This document shows positions 42,272 to 52,373 of a stretch of DNA of 64,000 nucleotides, one piece after another. How positions within the stretch are numbered: the first letter of the stretch is position 1; every line of letters starts with the position of its first letter. The stretch is taken from NCBI RefSeq assembly GCF_003990045.1, contig NZ_RZGZ01000004.1:186001-250000 (forward strand). Reading direction: 5' to 3'. Position numbers and translations under genes: made by a program. The notes beneath the pieces were generated by a model. It saw nothing but the letters and a program-made list of their open reading frames with translations. It was not told the DNA's origin and did not search any database. The DNA is from Labedella endophytica (GTDB lineage: Bacteria > Actinomycetota > Actinomycetes > Actinomycetales > Microbacteriaceae).

Positions 42272-43246
42272 TCACACCCTGTGCGGCCGGCGCGGCACCC
42301 AGCAGGCCACGCGATCCCGGTAGGCGCCGTACTCGGCGCCGAAGCGGGCCTCGAGGTCGGCCTCCTCGATGGGGCGCACGAGTTCGTTCCACACGAACGA
42401 CCCGGCCACGGCGTAGATCACGACGAGCCACGAACCCGCCACGAGACCGACCGCTGCGCCCTGCGCGATGCCCGCGACGGCCATCGGGTTCCGCACGAAC
42501 CGGTAGGGACCGGCGATCACGAGGTTCCGCGCCGTCGCACTCGGGAGGGGCGTTCCCTCGCCGATCGTGGACATGGTGATCGCCGACCAGATCCCGAGTG
42601 CGCTCGCCGCGGCGAGCAGTACGCCCCCGAGGATCGGCACCGCGACGGGCACGTCGACGTCGAGCTGCCACCGCCGCTCGAGGAACACGATCACGAGGGG
42701 GAACACCACGAGGAACAGCCCCCAGAACAGGACGATTTGCGCACCCGTCCGCCGCACGTGGTCGCCCGTCGAACCGGGGCGCGCGACGCGGAACGCGAAC
42801 GGCCCCGCGATGATCCACTCCGCCGGCAACCGACCGAGGAGGACGAGCATCGCGGCGGCGACGCTGCCCGCGGCGGCCGCGATCATGAGCACGGCGCCCC
42901 AGCCGGCGAGGCCCGTCGCGGTCGCGTAGGCGACCATGCCGACGGTCACGAGCACCGTCCACGGCCCCGCGACCCACACCGCCCACCGCAGGCCGAACGC
43001 GGCGAGGGCGGAGGCTACGACGAAGAGCGGGATATCGAGCGCGGCCATCACCACGGGGTCGATCCGGCCGAGGGTCGCGTCGCGCACCGCGGGCACGGTG
43101 AACACGGCGATCCACCACGCGAGCCCGGCGAGTGCCTGCAGTGCGAAGTAGAGGCGGCCGTGGCGCGCGCCGAGCCGGTCGGTCACGCGGCAGCGCTCGT
43201 CGATCCGCGCCGGGTGGGGCGCGCGACCGGTGGCGGACGGGGGCAT
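42272..43246 (-). CDS. Isoprenylcysteine methyltransferase-like membrane protein
   Basis: 324 residues with about eight membrane segments. The C-terminal third has the ICMT/PEMT signature GPYRFVRNPMAVAGIAQG followed by EEADLEARFGAEYGAYRDRVACWVPR, the usual AdoMet-binding region of this integral membrane methyltransferase family. The acceptor in bacteria is generally unknown. The N-terminal half (four extra helices) is longer than in minimal family members. Start choice at 43246 is supported only by the basic N-terminus; a later start is possible. Confidence 0.8.
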   Translation of the reverse strand: MPPSATGRAPHPARIDERCRVTDRLGARHGRLYFALQALAGLAWWIAVFTVPAVRDATLGRIDPVVMAALDIPLFVVASALAAFGLRWAVWVAGPWTVLVTVGMVAYATATGLAGWGAVLMIAAAAGSVAAAMLVLLGRLPAEWIIAGPFAFRVARPGSTGDHVRRTGAQIVLFWGLFLVVFPLVIVFLERRWQLDVDVPVAVPILGGVLLAAASALGIWSAITMSTIGEGTPLPSATARNLVIAGPYRFVRNPMAVAGIAQGAAVGLVAGSWLVVIYAVAGSFVWNELVRPIEEADLEARFGAEYGAYRDRVACWVPRRPHRV

Positions 43247-43441
43247 GAGGCGAGTCTAGGAGCGTCGGACACCGACCTGCTCGGAGGAACGGCAGCCCTC
43301 GGTTCACTCGCGCGCGACGCGACGGGGTCGCGTACCCGGTATGGTCGCTCGCCCGCGCCTCGGGCACGGTGTCCCGCTCGCGACTTGTGGGGAACCGACG
43401 AGAATCAGGGTGGGAGCCGTGGGGTCAGTACGCTCGGGCGA

Positions 43442-44296
43442 ATGAGCGCCTCGACACGGGTCCACCACGTCGCGTCCGAATCTCCCGGCCTCCTCGTCGT
43501 CCACGAGTACGGCGAGCCCGCGCGAGGGCGGGCGCCCATCGTGTTCCTGCCGGCGCTGGGCGTTCCTCTGGCGTACTACCTCCCCCTCTTCACGGAGTGG
43601 GCGGCTCGCAGGCGCCACGTGTTCGGCGTGGAGCTTCGTGGCATGCCCGCAACACCCGTGGACGACCTCCGACGGCAGCCGTTCGGATACGGCGAGCTGG
43701 TGCGCCATGACCTGCCAGCGGTGTTCTCCCTTCCGGCGCTCGAGGAGGGCGCGGTCGCTGTCGGGCACAGTCTCGGCGGACAGCTGGCCGTGCTCGCGAC
43801 GGCGTCGGGCGCGATCAGCCCCCGCGCCGTGGTCACGATCGCCACGGGGTCGAGCGCCCTGCACCGCTCCGCTCCGCTCGTCGCTCGATGGCGCAGGGCC
43901 GCCGAGATCGCGACGGTACGGATGTCCTCAGCGGCTCTCGGGTACTGGCCGGGCCACCGGCTCGGGTTCGGTGGGCGGCAGCCGCGACTGCTCATGCGCG
44001 ACTGGGCCTTCGAGGCTCGCACGGGACGCTACAGGCTCGTCGGCGACCCGACCGACTACGAGAGCCTGCTCTCCACGATCACCCCTCCGATCCTTCTCGT
44101 GACGATCGACGGCGACCCGCTCATCACTCCGGAATCGGTGGACACCCTGGCTCGCCGCCTGCCCGGCACCGCTGAGCGGATGACCGTGGCCGCGGGCGCT
44201 CGCGACCATTTCCTGTGGGCCCGTCGTGCCCCGCATCTCGTGATCGATCCGGTCGACACCTGGCTTGCCGCTCGGGACGGCGTGCGCTGCGGTTGA
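43442..44296 (+). CDS. Alpha/beta hydrolase
   Basis: 284 residues. The oxyanion region is IVFLPALGVPLAYY. The nucleophile elbow GHSLGGQ carries the catalytic Ser, and the C-terminal ARDHFLWAR region provides the His; the Asp is probably in ILLVTIDGDPLITP. There is no signal peptide. It is a cytoplasmic esterase- or lipase-like hydrolase of unknown substrate. The gene stands alone between an intergenic stretch and a repeat-rich gap. Confidence 0.85.
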   Translation: MSASTRVHHVASESPGLLVVHEYGEPARGRAPIVFLPALGVPLAYYLPLFTEWAARRRHVFGVELRGMPATPVDDLRRQPFGYGELVRHDLPAVFSLPALEEGAVAVGHSLGGQLAVLATASGAISPRAVVTIATGSSALHRSAPLVARWRRAAEIATVRMSSAALGYWPGHRLGFGGRQPRLLMRDWAFEARTGRYRLVGDPTDYESLLSTITPPILLVTIDGDPLITPESVDTLARRLPGTAERMTVAAGARDHFLWARRAPHLVIDPVDTWLAARDGVRCG

Positions 44297-44389
44297 CGTC
44301 GCCCGGGGTCGTGCGTCCGCCCTCGGTCACGTCGAGGCCGGAGCCGGAGTCGGAGCCGGACGTCGTGGCGACCCGGGGACGGGAGCCGC

Positions 44390-44431
44390 GCCGCGCGCCG
44401 CGCGCCGCGCGCCACGCGCCACACGCCACGA
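44390..44431. repeat. Tandem 7-bp repeat (six units)
   Basis: GCCGCGC occurs three times in a row, followed by the variants GCCACGC, GCCACAC and GCCACGA. It sits in the 207-base gap upstream of the lipoprotein gene at 44504. A GAGCCGGA repeat at about 44341-44360 lies just before it. Confidence 0.75.
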
Positions 44432-44503
44432 GAGCCTGGGCAAGACGTGCGAGTCCGTGCGAGGAGTGGCCAGGCGTCGCGCGCCTCTCGTACGGTGAGA
44501 GGG

Positions 44504-45019
44504 ATGAAATCGATGTGGCGAGCCGTGAGCGCGACGGTCGTGGTGGCCTCGCTCGGCGTCCTCGGCCTCAGTGCGTGCGCGTCCGCGGAGAAATCGGCCG
44601 AGCCGACCGCGCTCGACGACCTCGCCTCGCAACTCGACACCCTCGAGAGTCGCATGGACCGCATCATGTGGTCGCGCCCCGCGCCGTCGTCGCTGTGGTT
44701 CCAGCTGGATCCCGCGAACGAGGTCGGAGCCGTCGTGCTCGCGAGCGACACCGCCGGCGGTGTGACGACCGCCCCGTTCCCGTATGCGCACGAGGTCGGC
44801 GACGACCTCCTCACCGTGGACGTCTTCGTGTCGGCACTTACCCGGGCCGGCGGCCCGGTCTCGGCCGATGCGGCGAACGCGTACGTCTGCGCCTCCTACG
44901 CCATCGACTCGACCAGTCAGGTCTTCACGCGGAGCGCCGTCGAGTGCCCGGCCGACCTCGTGCCCGTGGGCGGCGCGGCCGTGACGCTCGACGACCTCGA
45001 GCTCGACCCCGTCGCCTAG
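44504..45019 (+). CDS. Predicted lipoprotein, unknown function
   Basis: 171 residues. The signal peptide MKSMWRAVSATVVVASLGVLGLSAC ends in an LSAC lipobox. A short coiled-coil-like helix (LDDLASQLDTLESRMDRIMW) follows, then a beta-rich domain with two cysteines (YVCASYA and VECPADL). GAGAGGG precedes the ATG. Its last four bases overlap the end of the convergent LacI gene. No family is recognised. Confidence 0.75.
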   Translation: MKSMWRAVSATVVVASLGVLGLSACASAEKSAEPTALDDLASQLDTLESRMDRIMWSRPAPSSLWFQLDPANEVGAVVLASDTAGGVTTAPFPYAHEVGDDLLTVDVFVSALTRAGGPVSADAANAYVCASYAIDSTSQVFTRSAVECPADLVPVGGAAVTLDDLELDPVA

Positions 45020-46041
45020 GCCCTTCCCACGGGGCGCACGGACTCCCGGATGTGCAGGGTCGGGTCGACCGCCACGATCGAAGGGGTCGGGCTCTCCGCG
45101 GCGAGCATCGCCACAGCGCGTTCACCCAGCGCAGTGAAGTCGAGCCGCACCGTCGAGAGCGAGGGCGTCAGCATCCGGCCGAGCGGGTGGTCGTCGAAGC
45201 CGATCACGCTCACGTCGTCCGGCACTCGGATGCCCCGCTCGCCCATGCCGCGCATGAGGCCGATCGCGATCTGGTCGTTGCCGCACAGCACCGCGGTGAC
45301 CGACCCATCCGTCGGCATCGCGAGACCCACGTCGCGCGCGTCGGCCGGATCCCAGGACACGTGCCACGGGTCGGGAATCGTCGACAGCCCCGCGTCGGCG
45401 AGCGCGGCGCGCCAACCCCCGGACCGCCCGGTCTTCTGTTGCGATCCGGGCACGGCCACGTGGTGCACCGTCTCGTGCCCGAGTTCGAGCAGTCGTGTGG
45501 TCGCCTCGTAGGCGCCGGCATAGTCGTCGAGGTGCACCTGATCGATCCCCGCCACGTCCACGAGCGAGCCGGCCGCGATCACGACGCGGTGGCGTCGCCG
45601 GAGGATCTCGATCGTGTCGAACGCGATGGGATCGAAACCGATCACGATCGCTCCGACGAGGCGCTGGGTGAGGATCGGGTCGAGCGCGCGCTGCACGTCG
45701 GTGATCTCGCCGTCGGGACCTGCGTCCAAGAGGCCGACCGCCACAGTCCACCCGTTCCGTCGCGCCTCGTCGTGGATCCCCTCGATCGTCGCTGCGTAGC
45801 CGTAGGCGCTCGCCTGCGCGGCGAACACCCCGACGATCGTCGACGTGCCATGTGCGAGCGCCCGGGCCGTGGCGCTCGGGCGATAGTCCAGCTCCTCGAT
45901 CGCGGCGAGCACGCGCTTCCGCTTCTCCTCGCTGACCGGAACGGTCCCTTGCACCACACGGGAGACGGTGGGGACCGACACGTTCGCGAGCGCGGCGACG
46001 TCGGCCATGGCCGGCATTCCCGAAGCGGTGCGACGTTTCAT
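45016..46041 (-). CDS. LacI family repressor
   Basis: 341 residues. The N-terminal helix-turn-helix (MADVAALANVSVPTVSRVVQG) and hinge (RPSATARALAHGTSTIVGVFAA) precede a sugar-sensing domain with the IPDDVSVIGFDDHPLGRMLTPSLSTVRLDF signature typical of LacI/GalR. Its ATG overlaps the stop of the GH2 gene (ATGA), so the repressor is translated with the glycosidase it likely controls. It should also regulate the divergent importer operon starting at 48019. Confidence 0.93.
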   Translation of the reverse strand: MKRRTASGMPAMADVAALANVSVPTVSRVVQGTVPVSEEKRKRVLAAIEELDYRPSATARALAHGTSTIVGVFAAQASAYGYAATIEGIHDEARRNGWTVAVGLLDAGPDGEITDVQRALDPILTQRLVGAIVIGFDPIAFDTIEILRRRHRVVIAAGSLVDVAGIDQVHLDDYAGAYEATTRLLELGHETVHHVAVPGSQQKTGRSGGWRAALADAGLSTIPDPWHVSWDPADARDVGLAMPTDGSVTAVLCGNDQIAIGLMRGMGERGIRVPDDVSVIGFDDHPLGRMLTPSLSTVRLDFTALGERAVAMLAAESPTPSIVAVDPTLHIRESVRPVGRA

Positions 46042-47921
46042 GTGGTCGATCCTAGGCACGGGCGGTCGCGACCGTCCTCGAATGCGGCCGGTCGTGTCTG
46101 CACGGCGCGGATGCGTTCCATGTCGAACTTCTCGTCCCGATCGAACGTGTAGATGCCGTTCTGCTCCTGGAACACGTCGGTCAGCTGGGTGTAGCAGTAG
46201 CCGAACATCTCGGGGTCGTCGAGGAGGACGGAGACGAGGCCGTCGAAGCGCTCGTGGAATTCCTCGACCGAACGGGGGCGACCGCCATAGCCCCAGGATC
46301 CCGCCTCGTCGCGGGCCGCGTCCGGTGATGCGTTCCACCAGATGCCACCGAATTCGCTGCAGAAGTACGGCTGGCCGCGGTACTCCACGGACCACGGCGG
46401 GGTGTCGCGCGGCGGCGTCTCGCGATCGCCCTCCCTGTTCGTGTACGGCTCACCGTGCGCGATCGGCGCCATCATGCGGGCGAACTCCGCGGGGTCCTGC
46501 TCGTAGCTGTGCGAGTCCCAGATCTCCGTCTCCACGACCCGGTGCGAGTAACCCGAGGCGTCGAGGGTCGGGCGGGACCGGTCGAACCCCTTCGTCGCGA
46601 GGAACATCGCGCGAGTGACGTCGTCGAGCACGCTGATGCGATCGTCGATGAACTGGAACGTCTCGTTGAGCGGGCACCAGCCGATGATGCTCGGGTGCGA
46701 GTAGTCCCGTTCGAGCACCTCGACCCACTGCGTGATGAAGGACGAGGTGGGCTGCTGCCACTCCTCCGGAGCCCCGGGAACGCGGGCGCCCCAGTCGGCG
46801 AACTCGCCCCACACGAGGTACCCGAGTCGGTCCGCGTGATAGAGGAACCGTTCCTCGAACACCTTCTGGTGGAGGCGCGCTCCGTTGAATCCCGCGGCCT
46901 GCGACAGGAGGATGTCCCGCACGAGGGCGTCGTCGTCGGGCGCGGTGAGGATGCCGTCGCGGTAGAGGCCCTGGTCGAGGACGAGGCGCTGGAACACGCG
47001 CTCGCCGTTGATGAGGAACCCGCGGCCGTCGATGCTCACGCTCCGGAGACCGGCGTAGCTCGCGACGGTGTCGAGCGCGCGGCCGTCGGCGTCCTCCAGC
47101 ACGATCTCGACGTCGTAGAGGTGCGGATCGGTGACGCTCCACAGGCGCACGCGATCGCTCGGGAGGGCGATCTGCACGGACGGTGCGAGGTCGAGGTCTG
47201 CGCGCACGCTGCCGCGGGCGACCTCGCCGTCGGCGTCGGACACGGCCACGCGGATCCGCGTACCCGGGCGGTTGGCGGAGAGCGGCAGCTCGAACAGGAA
47301 GGACGAGGCGGCGACGTTCGGCGTGATCCGCGGACGTCCGAGCGCGACGGGGGGCACCGGCTCCAGCCAGACGGTCTGCCAGATGCCGGTGGTCCGGGTG
47401 TACTCGGTCACCGCGTTGGCGTAGACCGTCGACTGCTTCCCCCGCGCCTGCGGGCCGGAACGCGGGTCCCGCGCGCGCACCACGATCTCGGCGGACTCCC
47501 CGGCCGTCACGCGGGAGGTGATGTCGAAGGTGAAGCTCGAGAAGCCGCCGCGGTGCCGGCCGACCTCGGTCCCGTCCACCCACACGGTCGTGTCGTGATC
47601 CACGGCGCCGAAGTGGAGGAGGACACGCTCACCCGCCCATTCGTCGGGAATGTCGACCGCGCGGCGGTACCAGACGGCCGTCATGAAGTCGATGTCGTGG
47701 ATCCCCGAGAGCTCGGATTCGGGCGCGAACGGCACGGTGATCCGCTCGGAGAGGGGCCGGTCGAGGAGCCCGCGTTCGCGCCCCGAATCGCTGCGATCGA
47801 TCTCGAACTCCCACTCGCCGTTGAGCGTCATCCAGCGTTCGCGGCGGAATTGGGGGCGCGGATACTCCGGGCGCGGAACGGCCGGGCGAGCTTCGTCGAT
47901 CATGCTTGAAACCGTAATCAT
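46038..47921 (-). CDS. Glycoside hydrolase family 2 (beta-galactosidase/glucuronidase-like)
   Basis: 627 residues, cytoplasmic. An N-terminal jelly-roll sugar-binding domain (about 20-190), an immunoglobulin-like domain (~195-295) and a TIM barrel (~300-600) occur in the family order. Acid/base Glu420 sits in WCPLNETFQ and nucleophile Glu523 in YFCSEFGG. It hydrolyses a beta-glycoside; galactoside, glucuronide and mannoside activities all occur in this family. A start at 47903 is possible. It is divergent from an importer, oxidoreductase and ThuA operon and couples to its LacI repressor. Confidence 0.92.
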   Translation of the reverse strand: MITVSSMIDEARPAVPRPEYPRPQFRRERWMTLNGEWEFEIDRSDSGRERGLLDRPLSERITVPFAPESELSGIHDIDFMTAVWYRRAVDIPDEWAGERVLLHFGAVDHDTTVWVDGTEVGRHRGGFSSFTFDITSRVTAGESAEIVVRARDPRSGPQARGKQSTVYANAVTEYTRTTGIWQTVWLEPVPPVALGRPRITPNVAASSFLFELPLSANRPGTRIRVAVSDADGEVARGSVRADLDLAPSVQIALPSDRVRLWSVTDPHLYDVEIVLEDADGRALDTVASYAGLRSVSIDGRGFLINGERVFQRLVLDQGLYRDGILTAPDDDALVRDILLSQAAGFNGARLHQKVFEERFLYHADRLGYLVWGEFADWGARVPGAPEEWQQPTSSFITQWVEVLERDYSHPSIIGWCPLNETFQFIDDRISVLDDVTRAMFLATKGFDRSRPTLDASGYSHRVVETEIWDSHSYEQDPAEFARMMAPIAHGEPYTNREGDRETPPRDTPPWSVEYRGQPYFCSEFGGIWWNASPDAARDEAGSWGYGGRPRSVEEFHERFDGLVSVLLDDPEMFGYCYTQLTDVFQEQNGIYTFDRDEKFDMERIRAVQTRPAAFEDGRDRPCLGSTT

Positions 47922-48018
47922 TTTGATCTACTCTCGCAATGTCTTAACAAACCGGCGCATCCAATTCATCACAGCGGGCGAGGAAGCCCACGGGAGCGGA
48001 GCGCAGAGAGGTACCGCA

Positions 48019-49362
48019 ATGAAGCGCAACCGAGCGATCGCCGTGGGACTGACCACGCTGGTCGCCGCGGCCGGGCTCACCGCCTGCTCCGCCGGCGACG
48101 AGGGCAGCGACGGTCCCGTCACGATCACGATCATGGAGTACCAGCAGACCCGCATCGACATCGTCGAGAGCCTGATCCCCGGCTTCGAGGCCGAGATGAA
48201 GGAGCAGGGGCGGGACATCAACGTCGAGCTCATCGCCGACCAGCTGAACGACGAGCAGTTCAAGACCAAGATCACCCAGCAGTTCATCGCGGGCGAGGCG
48301 CCCGACGTGATCGACATGGGCGACAGCCTCGTCCCCGGCTTCGCCGGTGCCGGCTACCTCGCGCCGCTCGACGAGTACCTTGACGACTGGGACGGCTGGG
48401 ACCACTGGTACCCGCAGTTCAAGGACGCGTCGGTCCGCCAGGACGGCCAGATCTACTCGCTCCTCAACACCTCCGGCGTGCTCAACCTCTTCTACCGCGA
48501 GGACGTCCTCACGGACCTCGGCGTCGAGACAAGCCAGCCGCAGACGTGGGACGAGCTCATCGACCGACTCGTCGAGGTGCGCGACGCGACGGGTGACACC
48601 CCGATCGTCCTCCCCGCCGGATCGGCGTGGGGTGGCGGCACGTGGAACGAGGGCTTCCAGCCCCTCCTCGGCGGCACGGACCAGGACTACTACGACCCCG
48701 AGACCGGTCGTTGGGACCTCGAGAGCCCCGGATGGGAGGCGGTCTTCGACCTCTACGCCGACCTCGCCGAGGAGGACCTCCTCCCCGTCCAGGACCTGCT
48801 GAACCCCAACCCGTGGCAGCCAACGAAGTACGAGAAGTTCCCCGCCGGCGAGATCCAGGTGGCCGCACAGGGCACCTGGGGCTGGAAGTTCGACTGGGGC
48901 CCCGAGGGCGCGACGCCCATCCCGGACCTCACCGAGAAGGTCTCCACGTGGCAGTTCCCCGGCCTGCGCGACGGCGACGACCCGTTCGGCTGGCTGAACC
49001 TCGGTGGCGTGTACACGATCCCCGAGTCCTCCGAGCACAAGGAGGAGGCGATGCTCCTCATGCAGTACCTCACGACCGGCACGCCGCTCGCGGAGCAGCT
49101 CGTCGCCTCGGGTGCCGCATCGCCGCGCGACGATATCACCGACGTGGCACCGTACGCCGACGAGCCCGAGCTGCTCCAGGCGGGTGTCGACCAGGAGACG
49201 AGCGTCTTCGTCCCCACGGGTGACGGCTCCGACCAGATCGCCCAGGCGGTCGCCTCGGCGACGGAGCTCATCCTCACCGGAGATGCGGACGGCCAGGAGG
49301 CCTACGAGGCCTTCGTGGCCGACGCGACCGAGCTCCTCGGACCGAACCTGGTGAAAGAGTGA
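48019..49362 (+). CDS. ABC transporter substrate-binding lipoprotein (CUT1 type)
   Basis: 447 residues with a lipoprotein signal ending in LTAC. Family-1 features include APDVIDMGDSLVPGFAGAGYLAPLDEYL and aromatic-rich ligand segments (WDGWDHWYPQF and GTWGWKFDWGPEG), which fit oligosaccharide stacking. AGAGAGG precedes the ATG at 48019; longer frames overlap the GH2 gene. It is first in the operon SBP-permease-permease-Gfo/Idh-ThuA. The likely ligand is a beta-linked plant or fungal glycoside processed by the GH2 enzyme. Confidence 0.92.
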   Translation: MKRNRAIAVGLTTLVAAAGLTACSAGDEGSDGPVTITIMEYQQTRIDIVESLIPGFEAEMKEQGRDINVELIADQLNDEQFKTKITQQFIAGEAPDVIDMGDSLVPGFAGAGYLAPLDEYLDDWDGWDHWYPQFKDASVRQDGQIYSLLNTSGVLNLFYREDVLTDLGVETSQPQTWDELIDRLVEVRDATGDTPIVLPAGSAWGGGTWNEGFQPLLGGTDQDYYDPETGRWDLESPGWEAVFDLYADLAEEDLLPVQDLLNPNPWQPTKYEKFPAGEIQVAAQGTWGWKFDWGPEGATPIPDLTEKVSTWQFPGLRDGDDPFGWLNLGGVYTIPESSEHKEEAMLLMQYLTTGTPLAEQLVASGAASPRDDITDVAPYADEPELLQAGVDQETSVFVPTGDGSDQIAQAVASATELILTGDADGQEAYEAFVADATELLGPNLVKE

Positions 49363-50294
49363 CGTCGACCCTCGACGCACCCGTTTCGGCAGCGGCCACC
49401 CGGCCGCTGCCGAAGCGGCGTCGCCAGCGCAACGGCCCGCTGATCGCGCTCCTGCTCGGTCCGAGCGTGGTCCTCATCACGCTCTTCATCGTCCTGCCGG
49501 CGGTGTACAGCATCTACCTGTCCCTCACGAACACACAGCTCACGGGCTTCGCCGCCCGTGACCCGCAGTTCGTCGGACTCGACAACTTCGCGTACCTGCT
49601 GACCAACGGCGACTTCCTCAACTCGCTCGGTCAGACGGCCACGTTCACGTTCTTCTCGGCGATCATCGGGCAGACCGTGCTCGGCATGGTCGCCGCCATC
49701 CTCCTGAGCCGCCCCTGGTTGCGCGGCAAGGGCCTCTTCGGCGCGGCCGTGCTCATGCCGATGATCGTGCCAGAGGTCGTGGCGTCGCTCGCCTGGGCGA
49801 GCGTCCTGTCGAACAACTCCGAGGGCACGCTCAACCGGCTCACCGGGCTGTTCGGCGCCGACCCGACCGACTGGCTGCAGGTCGTACCGCTCACATCGAT
49901 CATCATCGTGAACATCTGGCGCGGTGTGGCCTTCGCCATGATCATGTTCCAGGCGGCCCTCGAGGACGTGCCGGCCGAGCTCATCGAGGCCGCGCGGATC
50001 GACGGAGCCAGTGCCCTCCAGGTGTTCCGGCACGTCACGCTCCCGCTCATCCGCGGACCGGTGTTCCTCTACCTCCTGCTCACCACGATCAGCACCGTCG
50101 GTGTCTTCGGCCTCGTCTACTTCCTCACCCAGGGCGGACCCGGCGGGCAGACCCGCATCGCCGCGATCTACATCTACGAGCGCGCGCTCCAGTTCTCGCA
50201 GATCGGCATCGGAAGCGCGGCATCCATCATCCTGCTCGTCATCGTCCTGATCCTCGGGATCGTCTACGTGCGACTCGCGAAAGTGGAGGTGTGA
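49359..50294 (+). CDS. ABC transporter permease (CUT1, MalF type)
   Basis: 311 residues with a basic N-terminus, six membrane segments and the EAA loop IEAARIDGASALQVFRHVTLPLI. Translation starts at a GTG that overlaps the binding-protein stop (GTGA). It forms the channel with the next gene. No ATPase is encoded in the operon. Confidence 0.93.
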   Translation: MTSTLDAPVSAAATRPLPKRRRQRNGPLIALLLGPSVVLITLFIVLPAVYSIYLSLTNTQLTGFAARDPQFVGLDNFAYLLTNGDFLNSLGQTATFTFFSAIIGQTVLGMVAAILLSRPWLRGKGLFGAAVLMPMIVPEVVASLAWASVLSNNSEGTLNRLTGLFGADPTDWLQVVPLTSIIIVNIWRGVAFAMIMFQAALEDVPAELIEAARIDGASALQVFRHVTLPLIRGPVFLYLLLTTISTVGVFGLVYFLTQGGPGGQTRIAAIYIYERALQFSQIGIGSAASIILLVIVLILGIVYVRLAKVEV

Positions 50295-50295
50295 C

Positions 50296-51189
50296 ATGGC
50301 GACCGTCACAGCACCGACCGTCCCGACCGGGGCCTCCCGGAAACCGCCGAAGCCCCGGCGCCGTCCGCTGTCCACGCTCGACAAGGTGCAGCGCACGCTC
50401 GGCTACGTGCTGATCGGCCTGCTGGCCATCTTCTGCCTCGTGCCGTTCGCCTGGGTCGTGCTCAGCGCGGTCGACGCGAACGCCGGGCCGAACGTGCAGC
50501 TCCCCGCGCCGTCGTTCGAGAACTTCATCCAGTTCTTCACCAACCGCGGCACCCCCCTGCTGCTCGTGAACAGCCTGATCATCTCGGTGACGGCGACCGC
50601 GATCAACCTCGCCCTCGGGCTCGCGGGCGGCTACGCCCTCGCCCGGTTCCGGTTCCGTGGCCGACGTGCCTTCATGTTCGGCATCCTGCTGATCCGCGTG
50701 GTCCCGGCGCCGGCGACGATCGTCGCGCTGTACCTGATCATGGTCAACATCGGGCTGTCCAACTCCCTCATCGGTCTGATCATCGTGGAGGCCGCCTTCC
50801 AGCTCCCCGTCACCCTCTGGCTGCTCGCCGGCACGATCTCGGCCGTGCCGATCGAGCTCGAGGAGGCCGCGTGGATGGACGGCAACTCGCGGTTGCAGGC
50901 GATCTGGCGGATCGTGCTGCCCCTCGTCGGCCCCGGCCTCGGTGCCGCCGCGATGCTCAGCTTCATGAACGTGTGGGGCGACTTCCTCACACCGCTCGTG
51001 CTGCTGCAGAGCACGGAGCTCTACCCGCTGTCGATCGGACTCTTCCGCGCCTTCAGCGAGTACAACCAGGTGGACTGGGGTCTGCTCGCCGCGAGCGCGA
51101 TCGTCTACCTGGTGCCGCCGGCCGTGCTCTACATCTTCGTCCGCAAGCACCTGCTGCGGTCGAGCCTCGGCGGGGCGGTCAAGGGATGA
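50296..51189 (+). CDS. ABC transporter permease (CUT1, MalG type)
   Basis: 297 residues, with a Pro/Arg-rich cytoplasmic N-terminal tail, six membrane segments and the EAA-like loop EEAAWMDGNSRLQAIWRIVLPLV, where an Ala-Trp replaces the usual Ala-Arg pair. It begins one base after the preceding stop and ends in an ATGA overlap with the oxidoreductase gene. Confidence 0.93.
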   Translation: MATVTAPTVPTGASRKPPKPRRRPLSTLDKVQRTLGYVLIGLLAIFCLVPFAWVVLSAVDANAGPNVQLPAPSFENFIQFFTNRGTPLLLVNSLIISVTATAINLALGLAGGYALARFRFRGRRAFMFGILLIRVVPAPATIVALYLIMVNIGLSNSLIGLIIVEAAFQLPVTLWLLAGTISAVPIELEEAAWMDGNSRLQAIWRIVLPLVGPGLGAAAMLSFMNVWGDFLTPLVLLQSTELYPLSIGLFRAFSEYNQVDWGLLAASAIVYLVPPAVLYIFVRKHLLRSSLGGAVKG

Positions 51190-52373
51190 CGGCCGGAACG
51201 GCGTCGGTGTCTCCCGCGTCCGCCGGCCGACTGCCGGTCGTCGTCGTGGGCGCCGGGGCCATGGGCGGGGAGTGGCTGCGGATGCTCGCGACCTCGGAGA
51301 TCGCCGTGCCCGTTGGCATCGTCGATCTCGACCTCGAGCTCGCGCGGACCACGGCTGCGTCCATCGGTCTCGACGACGTCGTCATCGGGGCGTCCGTCGC
51401 CGACGTGGCCCGGCTCTCGGGCGCGGAGGCGGTCATCAACGTGACCGTGCCGCAGGCCCACGGCGTCGTGAACGAGGAGGCCATGCGGGCCGGACTCCCC
51501 GTGCTGTGCGAGAAGCCGCTCGCCCCGACCGTCGCCGAGGCGCTCCGCCAGGTGGCGCTCGCCGACATCACCGGCGAGCTGCTCATGGTGAGCCAGTCCC
51601 GGCGCTACTTCCCGCACCTCGCGGTGTTCCGCGAGGTCGTGGGACGGCTCGGCGCGCTCGCCGCTGTGAGCGCGGACTTCTTCCACGAGGACCACGAGCC
51701 CGGGTTCCGGGAGCGCATGGCGCACCCCCTGCTCGTCGACATGTCGGTGCATCACTTCGACCAGCTGCGCTACGTCACGGGCGACGAACCCGTCGCCGTC
51801 CGCTGCACGTCGTGGAACCCGCCGTGGAGCTGGTTCGACGGCGATGCCGCGGCGACCGCCGACTTCGAGCTCGCCTCCGGTGCACGCTTCGCGTATGCGG
51901 GAAGCCGCTGCACGCCCGGACTGCAGACGTCGTTCAACGCGGACTGGCGTGTGTACGGCGAGAACGGGGCCGCGTCGTGGGACGGCGAGGACGTCGTGCG
52001 CCTCGAGGCGGCCGGGTCCGTTTCTGAGGAGAGGGGTTCCGTCCCGGAGGCGCAGGACACCCCGGAGGGGATCGCGGGCTCGCTCGCCGAGTTCGTCGCG
52101 GCCCTCCGCAGCGGCGCGACCCCGCAGAACGAGGTGCGCGCCAACGTGCTCAGTCTCGCGATGGTCGAGGGTGCCATCCGCAGCACGGAGCTCGGCGGCG
52201 ACCGCGTCGTGCTCGCAGGACTCCTCGAAGAGTCGCTCGCTCAGGCCATCGTGGCCGAGCGAAGCGCCGACATCGCCGACGTGTTGCGCTCCTGGACGAG
52301 CGCCGCCGCCGGCATCACCACCCCGGCCTGGGGATCGACCCCGGCCCTGATCGCGTCGGGAGGCGCCCGATGA
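51186..52373 (+). CDS. Gfo/Idh/MocA family oxidoreductase
   Basis: 395 residues. The N-terminal Rossmann domain has [12 protein letters not shown], and the family EKP motif is in LCEKPLAP with the catalytic Lys; a second motif, [13 protein letters not shown], supplies the substrate His. These enzymes oxidise sugars or inositols using NAD(P). ATGA overlap with the permease gene upstream and GATGA overlap with ThuA downstream indicate joint translation. It likely oxidises the imported or hydrolysed sugar, for instance at C3. Confidence 0.92.
   Translation: MTAGTASVSPASAGRLPVVVVGAGAMGGEWLRMLATSEIAVPVGIVDLDLELARTTAASIGLDDVVIGASVADVARLSGAEAVINVTVPQAHGVVNEEAMRAGLPVLCEKPLAPTVAEALRQVALADITGELLMVSQSRRYFPHLAVFREVVGRLGALAAVSADFFHEDHEPGFRERMAHPLLVDMSVHHFDQLRYVTGDEPVAVRCTSWNPPWSWFDGDAAATADFELASGARFAYAGSRCTPGLQTSFNADWRVYGENGAASWDGEDVVRLEAAGSVSEERGSVPEAQDTPEGIAGSLAEFVAALRSGATPQNEVRANVLSLAMVEGAIRSTELGGDRVVLAGLLEESLAQAIVAERSADIADVLRSWTSAAAGITTPAWGSTPALIASGGAR

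Noticed and set aside
44390-44431. CRISPR-like array
   Set aside because: Units are 7 bp and contiguous with no spacers.
47922-48018. LacI operator between the GH2 and importer genes
   Set aside because: An operator is expected here but I could not find a convincing inverted repeat in the A/T-rich gap.
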